Shown piece after piece: positions 1-8,653 of a stretch of 64,000 nt of DNA. Below the pieces are notes generated by a model, which was not told the DNA's origin, ran no database searches, and worked only from the letters and a program-made list of their open reading frames with translations. Position numbers and translations under genes: made by a program. The DNA is from Rugamonas aquatica (GTDB lineage Bacteria > Pseudomonadota > Gammaproteobacteria > Burkholderiales > Burkholderiaceae_D), in contig NZ_WHUG01000003.1 in the NCBI RefSeq assembly GCF_009380215.1, forward strand, positions 496,001 through 560,000, read 5' to 3'. How positions within the stretch are numbered: position 1 is the stretch's first letter; every line of letters starts with the position of its first letter.

Positions 1-1596
1 ACGTTCGGCCATCCCAAGAGCGAGGCCGGTGCGGAGTTCGACCGCGAGATTCTCGCCAACGTCCGTGCCGCCGGCGTGCCCTTCGTGTTCGGCACCTACG
101 ATATCGACGGCGATGGCGAATACAACGCGGCCGCCTTCGTGCAGCCCGGCGCCGGCCTGACGGGTTTGTATCGCAAGACGCGGCTGTTCCCCTTCACCGA
201 ATACGTGCCTGACTGGCTGGACGGGCCGCGCCTGCGGCAGCTGCTGCCGTGGACCGGCAACTGGCGCGCTGGCAATGGCGCGCGGGTCTTCCCGCTGAAG
301 CTCGCCGACGGCCGCGAGGTCCCGGTGCTGCCGCTGATCTGCCTTGACGATGTCGACGCCGGCCTGGCGATCACCGGCGCCAGGCTGGGCGCGCAGGCGA
401 TCATGACGATGTCGAACGATTCCTGGTTCACCACCGATCCCGAGGGCGCGCGCCTGCACCAGACGGTGGCGGCGTTCCGCAGCATCGAGACGCGGCTGCC
501 GCAAGTGCGCGTCACCACCAACGGCTACAGCGCCGTGTTCGACGCCACCGGCAGCCAGCTGGCCGGCACGCGCATGGGCGAACCGGCGCTGGTGATCGCG
601 GACGTGGTGCCAGGCCAGCCGGCGCCGACCTTGATGGTCCGCTGGGGCGACTGGGTAGGACGTGCCGCCTGCGTATTCCTGCTGTTGCTGGCGGCCAGGG
701 CGGCCATTCCATCCTGGCGTTCGGAAGGCGAGGGGGCCTTGTCGCCCGCGCAGCCTGCCATGCGTTTCCCGGTTCGTGTCGCGGTGCTGCCGCCGGCGGC
801 CCGGTTTGCCGCAGCGCTGTTGCGGGCCCTGGCGCGCGCGGGCCTGCTCGGCATCTGCGTGGCGCTGCTGCTGAACGAACCGTTGCGCACCAACACCCTG
901 GCGCAGATCCGCCTGTTCAGCGGTCTGTTCCTCGCGCCGGAAATCGCCTCGTGGTGCGTGCTGCTGGCGTTTGCCGCGCAAGCATCGATCGATGGCGGCG
1001 TGCTGGTGCTGACGCGGGGCGCACAGCGCATCGAACTGGCGCTCGGCGAGATTGCATCGGTTGAGTTATGGCGCTTGCCGATTCCGGCCGCCGGTGTCGC
1101 GCTGCGGCTGGCGTCGGGCCAGCGTTGGCAGTATGGACTGGCGTTGGCCAACCCCATGGCGTTCGCCGTCGCGCTGGGACTGAAGCAGGAGCAGCCGGGC
1201 GCGGTGATGGGCGTGTATGCGCGCGCCCGTCTGGCGCTGCGCCGCCGCAAGCTCGACCGGCCGCTGGTCAAGTTCGTGCTGCTGCCGCTGGCGCTGGCGA
1301 TACCCGCGTTCCACCTGCATCAGCATATCGCCTACGGCAGCGCGTTCGGCGAGTACTACACCTACGGATTGAAGGCGTATCTCACGGCGTTTTCGTTGTG
1401 GTGGGCCGCCTGGTCCATCGGCGTCGTGCTGAGCGCGGCCTTGCTGCGGGCGGCGATTGAAGTTGGCGCCTTGATGGCGGCGTTGCTGCGTCCCGGGCAA
1501 GCCATCGCAGTGCGCGGCTGGCTGGAGCGCGCCGGCCGCCTGGCCTTGTATCTTGGCCTGCCGGGATGGTTGCTGGCGAACCTGTACGGGACGTAG
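1..1596 (+). CDS. Apolipoprotein N-acyltransferase-like carbon-nitrogen hydrolase with membrane C-terminus (5' partial)
   Basis: The reading frame is open from the first base, so the start lies upstream of the window. The visible N-terminal part, about 200 residues, is a nitrilase-fold domain. It has YRKTRLFPFTEYVP, matching the catalytic-lysine segment of apolipoprotein N-acyltransferase (KxxLVPFGEYVP), and PLICLDD, which holds the expected catalytic cysteine. Known Lnt enzymes usually have C-Y-E here, so the Asp is a variation. About 300 more residues follow, with several hydrophobic segments (for example ACVFLLLLAARAAI and FVLLPLALAIPAF) and a soluble stretch between them. Lnt normally has only one helix after the hydrolase domain, so this is not a standard Lnt. 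The likely role is acyl transfer or amide hydrolysis at the inner membrane; the substrate is unknown. The catalytic Glu would lie in the missing part. Confidence 0.8.
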   Translation, partial: TFGHPKSEAGAEFDREILANVRAAGVPFVFGTYDIDGDGEYNAAAFVQPGAGLTGLYRKTRLFPFTEYVPDWLDGPRLRQLLPWTGNWRAGNGARVFPLKLADGREVPVLPLICLDDVDAGLAITGARLGAQAIMTMSNDSWFTTDPEGARLHQTVAAFRSIETRLPQVRVTTNGYSAVFDATGSQLAGTRMGEPALVIADVVPGQPAPTLMVRWGDWVGRAACVFLLLLAARAAIPSWRSEGEGALSPAQPAMRFPVRVAVLPPAARFAAALLRALARAGLLGICVALLLNEPLRTNTLAQIRLFSGLFLAPEIASWCVLLAFAAQASIDGGVLVLTRGAQRIELALGEIASVELWRLPIPAAGVALRLASGQRWQYGLALANPMAFAVALGLKQEQPGAVMGVYARARLALRRRKLDRPLVKFVLLPLALAIPAFHLHQHIAYGSAFGEYYTYGLKAYLTAFSLWWAAWSIGVVLSAALLRAAIEVGALMAALLRPGQAIAVRGWLERAGRLALYLGLPGWLLANLYGT

Positions 1597-1619
1597 CAGG
1601 TTCGCCGCTTGCCGGGTGT

Positions 1620-2519
1620 TTACAACTGCGGCTTGTTGTCGCGCACGGTATTTTCGAGATTCTTTTTCTGTTGCTCGCGTGCGGCCGCCTCGGCATTCAA
1701 TGTGCCGACGTCATGCTGCAGTGGCGGCGCGACGATTTGGACCGCATACCGGTCGAGCATGTCCTGATTGCCGGTGCGCAAAGCCGAGGTGTTGATGGTG
1801 ATGGCCATGGAGCAGGTCGGCGCGTACTCTTCATAAACACTGATGTTGTCTGAAATCGGGGTGTACCTTGAGTACGGTACTTCACGGCAGGGAGTGTAAT
1901 TGAAGTTGGTACTGAACGACGCGATCTGCTTGCCCGCCATATCGTACACCCACGCCATGTTGACCGTGATCTTGTCGCGATACATGACCTGGCCGCCGGG
2001 TTGGTCATATTTTGTCTTCAGCGACTGGACCAGGGTATCTTTCAGTATAGCCTTGCTCGGTGGCAGGGCTTGGTCGCGTTTGATCGCCCAGACTGTACCC
2101 CCCTCGTTGAACAGCACACTGAAGAAATCCGCGCCCTTGGGATCGCTGGTATTGGCTCCGACCGATGCCTGGAAGCCGACCTCCCGCTTCGAGCCAGGAT
2201 GGATGATGGGGATGAACTTGTAACCGGGATTGAGCTTTTGCACCGCCTGGCGCGCTTCGTTGGCGGTGAGGCCGACCCGGATGCCGGCGATATCCGGTCC
2301 ACCTGAGCTGAGCAGCGACGCCGGCATGGTCCTGCCGGTGGCGGCTCCAGCCTGCGCACTGCCGCCGTTGGCCGTCGCCGTGGCGCTGGCTGGCTCTTTG
2401 CCCAAGCCCTTGTCCACGCTCTGCTTGACGATTTGTTTCAGGTCGATGCCGCCGTTAGCTTGGCTTTCCACCGAAGCCGTCAATGCCAGCGCGGCGATAA
2501 AGAGTGCCGAGGTTTTCAT
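1620..2519 (-). CDS. Secreted protein of unknown function
   Basis: This encodes 299 residues beginning with a clear signal peptide (MKTSALFIAALALTAS, with a likely cut near SQA-NGG). The start is preceded by AAGGA at good spacing. The mature part begins with a low-complexity Ala/Gly/Thr stretch. It continues into a mixed alpha/beta region with IAGIRVGLTANEARQAVQKL, a pattern seen in small periplasmic ligand-binding or lipoprotein-assembly folds. Two cysteines (TPCRE and APTCSM) could form a disulfide. The C-terminus is charged and probably helical. I recognise no family. It is convergent with the preceding hydrolase gene and divergent from the acetyltransferase gene. Confidence 0.75.
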   Translation of the reverse strand: MKTSALFIAALALTASVESQANGGIDLKQIVKQSVDKGLGKEPASATATANGGSAQAGAATGRTMPASLLSSGGPDIAGIRVGLTANEARQAVQKLNPGYKFIPIIHPGSKREVGFQASVGANTSDPKGADFFSVLFNEGGTVWAIKRDQALPPSKAILKDTLVQSLKTKYDQPGGQVMYRDKITVNMAWVYDMAGKQIASFSTNFNYTPCREVPYSRYTPISDNISVYEEYAPTCSMAITINTSALRTGNQDMLDRYAVQIVAPPLQHDVGTLNAEAAAREQQKKNLENTVRDNKPQL

Positions 2520-2542
2520 TCTTCCATCCTTATTTATTCGAT

Positions 2543-2561
2543 AATGTTAATGTACAACATT
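2543..2561. repeat. Short inverted repeat in divergent intergenic region
   Basis: AATGTT and AACATT arms, 6 bp each, flank a 7-base centre in the gap between the divergent secreted-protein and acetyltransferase genes. It could be an operator, but no regulator is adjacent and the match may be chance. Confidence 0.3.
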
Positions 2562-2643
2562 TTGCGCGGCGCGCGCCAGATCCGGTTTCAACAGGACTGT
2601 TATGATGGTGGTTCTTTCGCCAACATTATGATGAGGTGAGACC

Positions 2644-3468
2644 ATGGAATTACTGGACGCATACTTTGCGCGCATCGGCTACACCGGCCCGCGCACCCCC
2701 ACGCTGGACACGCTGCGCGCCTTGCAGCAGCTGCACCCGGCCGCGATACCCTTCGAAGCCATCGACGTGCTGCTGGACCGCCCGGTGCTGCTGGCGCCGC
2801 AGGCGGTGGACGCCAAGCTGATCCACGCCGGGCGCGGCGGTTACTGCTTCGAGCAGAACAGCCTGTTCCAGCGCGTGCTGAACGCGCTGGGCTTCAAGGT
2901 GGAGCCCCTGATCGCCCAAGTGCGCTGGATGGCCGGCCCCGAGTCCCAGTACCGGCCGCGCACGCACATGGTGCTGCGGGTGACGGTGGACGGCCAGCCC
3001 TGGCTGTGCGATGTCGGCTTCGGCAGCTGCGTGCTGACGGCGCCCATCCGCTTCGACCTGACCACGCCGCAATCCACGCAGCACGAGCGCTTCCGCCTCA
3101 CGCCGCAGGGCAACGAGCATTTGCTGGAAGCGCTGCTGGGCGATGACTGGATGCCGGTCTACATGATCTCCCCGGCGCCGTGCCGCGAGGGCGACTACGA
3201 GATGGCGAACTTCTACTCGTCGACCTATCCGTCGTCGCACTTCCGCCACGACCTGATCGTCGCGCGCAGCACGCCGGAAGCCCGCCACGCGCTGCTGCGC
3301 AACCGCCTGACGATACGCCGCCCGGATGGCGGCGGCGAGCGCCGCTACCTGTCGGCCGACGAGCTGGAAGCGGCGCTGGCCGAGATTTTCCTGCTGCCGG
3401 TGACGCCCGACTGGCGCCCGGTGCTCGAACGCGCGGCGGCGACGGTATGGGAGCAGCAGGGCGGCTAG
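2644..3468 (+). CDS. Arylamine N-acetyltransferase
   Basis: This 274-residue protein has the usual length for the NAT family, cytosolic enzymes that move an acetyl group from acetyl-CoA to arylamines, hydrazines or related acceptors. The catalytic triad is visible: Cys68 in RGGYCFEQN, His108 in RTHMVL and Asp123 in CDVGFG. The start is the ATG preceded by GAGGTGAG. It stands alone, followed by a separate PEP-CTERM gene about 80 bp on. Some NATs act in secondary metabolism, for example amide closure in ansamycins, but nothing nearby suggests that. Identification is firm; the natural substrate is unknown. Confidence 0.95.
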   Translation: MELLDAYFARIGYTGPRTPTLDTLRALQQLHPAAIPFEAIDVLLDRPVLLAPQAVDAKLIHAGRGGYCFEQNSLFQRVLNALGFKVEPLIAQVRWMAGPESQYRPRTHMVLRVTVDGQPWLCDVGFGSCVLTAPIRFDLTTPQSTQHERFRLTPQGNEHLLEALLGDDWMPVYMISPAPCREGDYEMANFYSSTYPSSHFRHDLIVARSTPEARHALLRNRLTIRRPDGGGERRYLSADELEAALAEIFLLPVTPDWRPVLERAAATVWEQQGG

Positions 3469-3549
3469 CGTGCGCCGCGTAAATTTCCTTTCCGATAATC
3501 TTCCCCTATAATTGCAATATTTGCATGCTTTTACGATAAGGGGATCAGA

Positions 3550-4263
3550 TTGAAAAAATTACTGGGATTCTTCTGCGGCATGGCGCTGCTGGGCGCCGCC
3601 GAAGCCAAGGTGGTCACGTATGATTTCACCATCACCGTCCAGCACATCACCGAGATGGACCACGGCGCCAACCCGGTCTACGTGCAATCGAGCACCCGTC
3701 CCGGCGCGCTGGTGTCGGTCGGCGAGCAGGTGCACGGCACGTTCAGCTTCAACACCGAGACCCCGCTGAGCGTGGTCTACCAGCCGCCGGTGCAGGCCAA
3801 CGGCACCTGGCTGTTGTACTCCGACTCCGTGAACTACAAGAATCCGATCGACGCCGTGTTCCAGAACAGCGGCCTGCACACCACCTTGCCCGCCGGCGTC
3901 AAGGTCAACAGCACCGTGCAGGTGGCCGACAACGCCACCACCTTCCACAATGGCGATGTCTTCTCGTTGATTAACAGCGCGTCCTACAAAGGCGAGATCT
4001 TCACCCACAACATCGAGCTGGGCGACAGCACCGGCGCGGTCTTCAACAGCGCCGCGATTCCCCAGGCGCTGAACTTCAGCCAGTTCAACTACGGCAGTTA
4101 TGGTTTCTCGCGCATGTCGGTCGACGGCCTGTGGGTGGAAGTCGACGGCGACATCTCCAGTCTGACGCTGTCGCCAGCGCCGGCGGTTCCCGAGCCATCC
4201 ACCTACCTGATGCTGGGCGCCGGCGTCTTGCTGCTGGCCTGGCGCAGGAAGGCGCGCGCCTGA
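3550..4263 (+). CDS. PEP-CTERM sorting domain protein
   Basis: This encodes 237 residues with an N-terminal signal peptide (MKKLLGFFCGMALLGAAEA). The C-terminal sorting tail, at about residues 210-237, has VPEPSTYLMLGAG, then a hydrophobic helix, then the basic end WRRKARA. Such tails direct export, processing by an exosortase and delivery to the cell surface or exopolysaccharide matrix. The region between is beta-rich with no enzyme motif. Surface or biofilm-matrix association is inferred from the tail. The exosortase itself is not in the window. Confidence 0.92.
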   Translation: MKKLLGFFCGMALLGAAEAKVVTYDFTITVQHITEMDHGANPVYVQSSTRPGALVSVGEQVHGTFSFNTETPLSVVYQPPVQANGTWLLYSDSVNYKNPIDAVFQNSGLHTTLPAGVKVNSTVQVADNATTFHNGDVFSLINSASYKGEIFTHNIELGDSTGAVFNSAAIPQALNFSQFNYGSYGFSRMSVDGLWVEVDGDISSLTLSPAPAVPEPSTYLMLGAGVLLLAWRRKARA

Positions 4264-4283
4264 CCGCCGAGTCCATCTTTGCC

Positions 4284-4305
4284 CCGGCGCGGCCCACCGC
4301 GCCGG
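4284..4305. terminator. Strong GC hairpin after the PEP-CTERM gene
   Basis: A perfect 9-bp stem (CCGGCGCGG / CCGCGCCGG) with a 4-base loop lies 20 bases after the stop codon. There is no clear T-run after it, so it is a likely but not textbook intrinsic terminator. It separates this gene from the iron operon. Confidence 0.55.
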
Positions 4306-4345
4306 ATTGGTGATTGTGGCAATATCCGTTTGGCTGTAGAATAGA

Positions 4346-4366
4346 TGAGAATAATTCCCATTCTCA
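4346..4366. promoter_or_regulatory. Fur box
   Basis: TGAGAAT and ATTCTCA form a perfect 7-7-7 inverted repeat around AATTCCC, closely resembling the Fur consensus of overlapping GATAAT-type hexamers. It ends three bases before the ATG of the sigma-factor gene. Fur bound here would block transcription of the whole iron operon when iron is plentiful. Confidence 0.85.
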
Positions 4367-4369
4367 AAT

Positions 4370-4876
4370 ATGGCAGCCACGGACACGTCACTCAACTTCA
4401 GCGCCTTGTACAGCGAGCACCACTGCTGGCTGCAGCGGTGGTTGTACGCCAAGCTGGGCAATGTCGGCGATGCCGCCGACCTGGCGCAGGACACCTTCAT
4501 CCGCATCCTGGGACGCGGCGACCTGCCTGCGTTGCAGGAGCCGCGCGCCTTCCTGAGCACCGTCGCCAAGGGCATATTAATCAACTGGTACCGGCGCCAG
4601 GCGCTGGAGCGCGCCTATCTGGAAGCACTGGCCACGCTGCCCGAGCCCGAAGCGATCTCCCCCGAACAGCAGTTGCTGATCCTTGAAACCCTGCACGAAA
4701 TCGACGCCATGCTCGATGCCTTGCCGGCCAAGGTCAAGCAAGCCTTCCTGATGTCGCAGCTGGAGGGCTTGCGCTACGACGAGATCGCCGCGCAGCTGGG
4801 CCTGTCCGTCATCACCATCAAGCGCTACATGAAGCAGGCTTACCTGCGCTGTCTGCTGGCGATGGAGAGCGCGTAG
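4370..4876 (+). CDS. FecI-type ECF RNA polymerase sigma factor
   Basis: This 168-residue protein has the length and order of an ECF sigma factor of the iron-starvation group. Region 2 lies near residues 15-80 (GDAADLAQDTFIRILG) and region 4 near 110-165 (LEGLRYDEIAAQLGLSVITIKRYMKQA). It would direct RNA polymerase to the receptor operon after a signal relayed by the FecR-like protein. The start is set by similarity: FecI proteins begin with a short tail before LYSxHH. The Fur box ends three bases upstream, leaving no room for a Shine-Dalgarno site, so the mRNA may be leaderless or use a later start. It is followed after two bases by the FecR gene. Confidence 0.93.
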   Translation: MAATDTSLNFSALYSEHHCWLQRWLYAKLGNVGDAADLAQDTFIRILGRGDLPALQEPRAFLSTVAKGILINWYRRQALERAYLEALATLPEPEAISPEQQLLILETLHEIDAMLDALPAKVKQAFLMSQLEGLRYDEIAAQLGLSVITIKRYMKQAYLRCLLAMESA

Positions 4877-4878
4877 GC

Positions 4879-5832
4879 ATGGCCGCGCCGATAGCGCCGC
4901 GCGCGCTGGAGCAGGCGGCGGAATGGCTGGTCCGCTTGCAGGACGGCGCCACCGAAGCCGATCACGCGGCCTGCGAGCAATGGCGCCGCAGCGATCCCGA
5001 CAACGCACGGGCGTGGGAACGCGCCGCTACGCTGCTGGGCAAGTTCGACGGACTGCCGAAGGCGCTGGCGATGCCGGCGCTGCATCGTCCCGCCGTGGCA
5101 GGCCGCCGCGCCGTCGTCGCCCGCGTGGCCGCCGCGATCGCCGCCATCCCCGCAGGCTGGCTGGGCTGGCGTTACGCGCAATCGCAAGTCTGGGCGCCGG
5201 ACATCGGCACCGCCGTCGGCGAACGCCGCAGCGTCACGCTGGCCGACGGCACGCAGCTGACGCTGAACACGGCCAGCGCTGTCGATATCCGCTACACCGG
5301 CACGGAACGCCTGCTGCTGTTGCGCAAAGGCGAGATCCTGATCCAGACCGGGCACGACGGCGCGAACCGTCCGTTCCGCGTGGCCACCGCGCACGGCACC
5401 TTGCAGGCGCTGGGCACCCGCTTCAGCGTCCGCCTGCATGAGGACGACACCGCGCTGGCCGTGGAGCAGGGCGCCGTTCGCATCACGCCGGAACATGGGC
5501 AGGGCCTGGTCGTCGCGGCCGGCCAGCAAAGCCGCTACACAGCGCGCAGCGCGGCACCGCCGAGCGAGCTGGACGCAGGCAGCTCCGCCTGGACCACCGG
5601 CATGTTGCTGGCCGACCGGATGCGCCTCGACCGGTTGGTGGCGGAACTGTCGCGCTACCGTGGCGGCTACATCGGCGTCGACGCCCGCGTAGCCGGCCTG
5701 CCCATCTCCGGCGCCTTCCCCGTGGCGGACAGCGAGCGCGCGCTGGACATGCTGGTCTCGACCTATCCCATCGATGCGCTGTCGCGACTGAACGGCTACT
5801 GGATCACGCTGGCCCCGCGCCAGGAAAAATAA
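4879..5832 (+). CDS. FecR-family anti-sigma / sigma regulator
   Basis: This encodes 317 residues. The N-terminal DUF4880-type segment (EQAAEWLVRLQDG...CEQWRRSDPDNARAWERA) is cytoplasmic and would bind the sigma factor. A hydrophobic helix near residues 75-95 crosses the inner membrane. The FecR domain follows (VGERRSVTLADGTQLTLNTAS...LRKGEILIQTGHD). The C-terminal part resembles the short domain that contacts the receptor's N-terminal signalling domain. It passes occupancy of the outer-membrane receptor to the sigma factor encoded two bases upstream. Confidence 0.93.
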   Translation: MAAPIAPRALEQAAEWLVRLQDGATEADHAACEQWRRSDPDNARAWERAATLLGKFDGLPKALAMPALHRPAVAGRRAVVARVAAAIAAIPAGWLGWRYAQSQVWAPDIGTAVGERRSVTLADGTQLTLNTASAVDIRYTGTERLLLLRKGEILIQTGHDGANRPFRVATAHGTLQALGTRFSVRLHEDDTALAVEQGAVRITPEHGQGLVVAAGQQSRYTARSAAPPSELDAGSSAWTTGMLLADRMRLDRLVAELSRYRGGYIGVDARVAGLPISGAFPVADSERALDMLVSTYPIDALSRLNGYWITLAPRQEK

Positions 5833-5916
5833 TTGCCGTCCGCCTGATACTTTTTCGCGGCTCGGCTGGCAAGGAGATTGAACCTCTCTATCTGCCAAAC
5901 AAAGGAAGTCGCTGCA

Positions 5917-8367
5917 ATGTCGAATACCTCTGCCACCCCGTCCGCGCACCGTCTGTCGCGCGCCGTACGCATCGCCGTGCTCAGCATGTCGCTGGCCGCC
6001 GCCAGCGTGGCCGCTGCCGCCGAGCCCGCACCGCAAACCTACCAGATCGATGCAGGCCCGCTGGGCCGCACGCTGTCCACGATCGCGGTGGGCGCCGGCA
6101 TGCCGCTGTCCTTCGACCCGGCGTTGACCGCCGGCCTGAACAGCCCAGCGCTGAAGGGCAGCTACACGCCGCGCGCCGCGATGGAACGGCTGCTGGCCGG
6201 CAGCGGCCTGGCGCTGGTCGGCCGCAGCGACGGCACGCTGACGCTGCAAAAGCACGCACCTGCCCCGTCCACCTCGGCCACCGCCATCGCCGGTGCCACC
6301 ACGCTAGCGCAAGTTGAAGTGCACGGCATGGGCGAAGGCAGCAACGGCACGCCAGGCAAGATCCGCAGCAGCGGCGCTACCGGCCTGGAGCTGTCCGTCC
6401 GCGATACCCCGCAAGCCATGAGCGTCATCGGCAGCCAGCGCATCCACGACCAGGGCCTGGAAACCTTGCAGGACGTGGTCGCGCAGACCACCGGCATCAC
6501 GCTCGACCATTCCTCCACCACCCGCGAGACCGACCAGCTGTTCTCGCGCGGCTTCGCGGTCGACACCTATCTGTTCGACGGCATTCCGACAACAAAGCTG
6601 GTGGAGCCGACCAGCTTCGACGCCAACATCTACGAGCGCATCGAAATCGTGCGCGGTGCCGCCGGCCTGATGGGCGGCACCGGCAGCCCTGCCGCCGCCA
6701 TCAACCTGGTGCGCAAGCGTCCAACACGCGAGCTGCGCGCCGAAGCCGAATTGCAGGCCGGCAGCTGGGACCGCTATCGCGCGCAGGCCGATATCTCGGC
6801 GCCGCTGAGCGACGATAAAAGCGTGCGCGGCCGCGTGGTCGTGGCCGAGCAGGAGCAAGGCTCCTTCATCGAGCGCTACCGCCAGGACAAGGACTTGTTC
6901 TACGCCATCGTTGAAGCCGACCTGGGCCACTCGACCCTGCTGAGCACCGGCCTCAGCTATCAGCACGAGCGCCTCACCGGCGCCAGCCGCCGCTTCGCCG
7001 GCTTTTACAGCGACGGCAGCCAGACCGACTTTCCGCGTTCGACCAACAGCGCTTCCCGGGCTTCGTACTACGACCGCAAGCAAAGCCTGAGCTTTGTCAC
7101 GCTGGAGCATTTCTTCGACAACGACTGGAGCGCCAAGCTGGCGCTGAACTACGCCGCCAACCAGTACGACGCCGAACAGGGTTACGCCATGCGCGGCCAG
7201 CTGGACAAGCGCACCGGCGCCGGCCTGTCGCTGTGGCAGACCAAGTGGGACAGCAAGCCGCAGCAGCTGTCGATCGACGCTTACGCCAGCGGACCGTTCA
7301 CCGCCTTCGGCCGCCAGCACGACCTGGTGTTCGGCATGAGCGCATCTAACACCAAGACCACCGGCCCGACCTTCCCGGCCTGGGTGCTGCCCGGCTTCGA
7401 CGCCACGGTGCCGAATTTTTACACCTGGAACGGCAACTCGCCCACGCCCAACTACAACGGCACCATCAACGGCAGCAATCTGGAGAAGGAGCGCTCGCTG
7501 GCCGGATACGGTTCGGTGCGCCTGCGGCCGACCGATGCGCTGTCGCTGATACTCGGCATGCGCGTCACCAACTGGAAGCGCGATACGGAAAGCGTGTCCT
7601 TCGGTTCGCCGACCGTCAGCGACAGCTTCAGCAAGAACGGCAAGCTGACGCCGTATGTCGGCGCGGTCTACGCGCTGACGCCGGACTGGTCGACCTACGC
7701 CAGCTACACCAGCATCTATTCGCCGCAAACCTACCGCGACCGCGGCAACAGCCTGCTGCCTCCGCTGGAAGGCAATAACACCGAGCTGGGCATCAAGGGC
7801 GACTTCCTCAACGGCCTGCTGAGCACCAGCGCCTCCGTGTTCCACATGCGCCAGGACAATCTGGCGGAAATGGATGCCGACGAATTCCTGCTGCCAGCGG
7901 GCGGCGGCACCTATGCCTACCACACGGTCAAGGGCGCGACCGCGCAGGGCTTCGAGCTGGAAGTGTCGGGCCAGCTGCGGCGCGGCTGGCAGCTGACGGC
8001 CGGCTATGCGCGTTCGCGCGTCGAGGACAGCAGCGGCAAGCGTTTGCAAACCAGCCAGCCGCTGAACAACCTCAAGCTGTGGAGCAGCTATGAATTGCCC
8101 GACGTCGGCAACGGCCTGACGGTGGGCGGCGGCATCAACTGGCAGGGCGAAATCTATACCGACAACGCCGGCCCCAACCGCGAGCGCTTCACCCAGAGCA
8201 GTTACGCGCTGGTGTCGCTGATGGCGCGCTACCGCATCAGCCAGCAGCTGTCGGCCACGCTGAACGTCAACAACCTGCTGGACAAGCACTACTACTCGTC
8301 CGGCGGCGGCGGTTTCTATGGCGATCCGCGCAACGTCATGCTGTCGCTGAACTATCGCTTCCACTGA
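5917..8367 (+). CDS. TonB-dependent siderophore receptor with signalling domain
   Basis: This is an 816-residue outer-membrane receptor. A signal peptide is followed by an STN domain near residues 35-115 (QTYQIDAGPLGRTLSTIAVGAGMPLSF), the part that contacts FecR. The plug domain then begins (VRDTPQAMSVIGSQRIHDQGLETLQDVV). A 22-strand barrel follows, ending in NVMLSLNYRFH with the terminal aromatic residue. The plug is like FpvA/FhuE/FecA-type receptors for ferric hydroxamate, pyoverdine or citrate. I chose the ATG at 5917 because AAAGGAAG lies ahead of it; an in-frame start 39 bases upstream is possible. It imports an iron chelate and signals its presence. The actual siderophore cannot be read from sequence. 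Confidence 0.94.
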   Translation: MSNTSATPSAHRLSRAVRIAVLSMSLAAASVAAAAEPAPQTYQIDAGPLGRTLSTIAVGAGMPLSFDPALTAGLNSPALKGSYTPRAAMERLLAGSGLALVGRSDGTLTLQKHAPAPSTSATAIAGATTLAQVEVHGMGEGSNGTPGKIRSSGATGLELSVRDTPQAMSVIGSQRIHDQGLETLQDVVAQTTGITLDHSSTTRETDQLFSRGFAVDTYLFDGIPTTKLVEPTSFDANIYERIEIVRGAAGLMGGTGSPAAAINLVRKRPTRELRAEAELQAGSWDRYRAQADISAPLSDDKSVRGRVVVAEQEQGSFIERYRQDKDLFYAIVEADLGHSTLLSTGLSYQHERLTGASRRFAGFYSDGSQTDFPRSTNSASRASYYDRKQSLSFVTLEHFFDNDWSAKLALNYAANQYDAEQGYAMRGQLDKRTGAGLSLWQTKWDSKPQQLSIDAYASGPFTAFGRQHDLVFGMSASNTKTTGPTFPAWVLPGFDATVPNFYTWNGNSPTPNYNGTINGSNLEKERSLAGYGSVRLRPTDALSLILGMRVTNWKRDTESVSFGSPTVSDSFSKNGKLTPYVGAVYALTPDWSTYASYTSIYSPQTYRDRGNSLLPPLEGNNTELGIKGDFLNGLLSTSASVFHMRQDNLAEMDADEFLLPAGGGTYAYHTVKGATAQGFELEVSGQLRRGWQLTAGYARSRVEDSSGKRLQTSQPLNNLKLWSSYELPDVGNGLTVGGGINWQGEIYTDNAGPNRERFTQSSYALVSLMARYRISQQLSATLNVNNLLDKHYYSSGGGGFYGDPRNVMLSLNYRFH

Positions 8368-8368
8368 C

Positions 8369-8653
8369 ATGCCTACCGTACTGAACCGCACGCTGGCCGC
8401 AGTCTTGGGCGGCTATCTGCTCGCCGCCGCCGGCGCGGTGCTGCTGGCGACGCTGGGCGATGGTCCCGGCGTCGCGGCCGGCGACGCCATGCTGGGCGGC
8501 GCGCTGCTGGGCCTGGCCTTGTACGCGCCCGCCATCATCTGGGCCTTCGCCGCGCGCAGCGCCTTGCGCGCATGGGGCGGCCTGCTGGGCGCCAGCCTGC
8601 TGCTGGCAATCGCCGCCTACGCGCTGGCCGTCGTGCCGAGAGGGATGCCATGA
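8369..8653 (+). CDS. DUF3649 small membrane protein of iron operon
   Basis: This 94-residue protein has three hydrophobic segments (LGGYLLAAAGAVLLATLG, ALLGLALYAPAIIWAF, LLGASLLLAIAAYALAV). Small proteins of this type occur next to PepSY proteins in siderophore-receptor operons and are listed as DUF3649. It starts one base after the receptor stop and overlaps the next gene by ATGA, so it is translated with both. A role in siderophore iron handling at the inner membrane is inferred only from context. Confidence 0.85.
   Translation: MPTVLNRTLAAVLGGYLLAAAGAVLLATLGDGPGVAAGDAMLGGALLGLALYAPAIIWAFAARSALRAWGGLLGASLLLAIAAYALAVVPRGMP

Noticed and set aside
6304..8391. Open frame of 695 codons on the minus strand
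   Set aside because: Antisense to the siderophore receptor; low-complexity translation without motifs.
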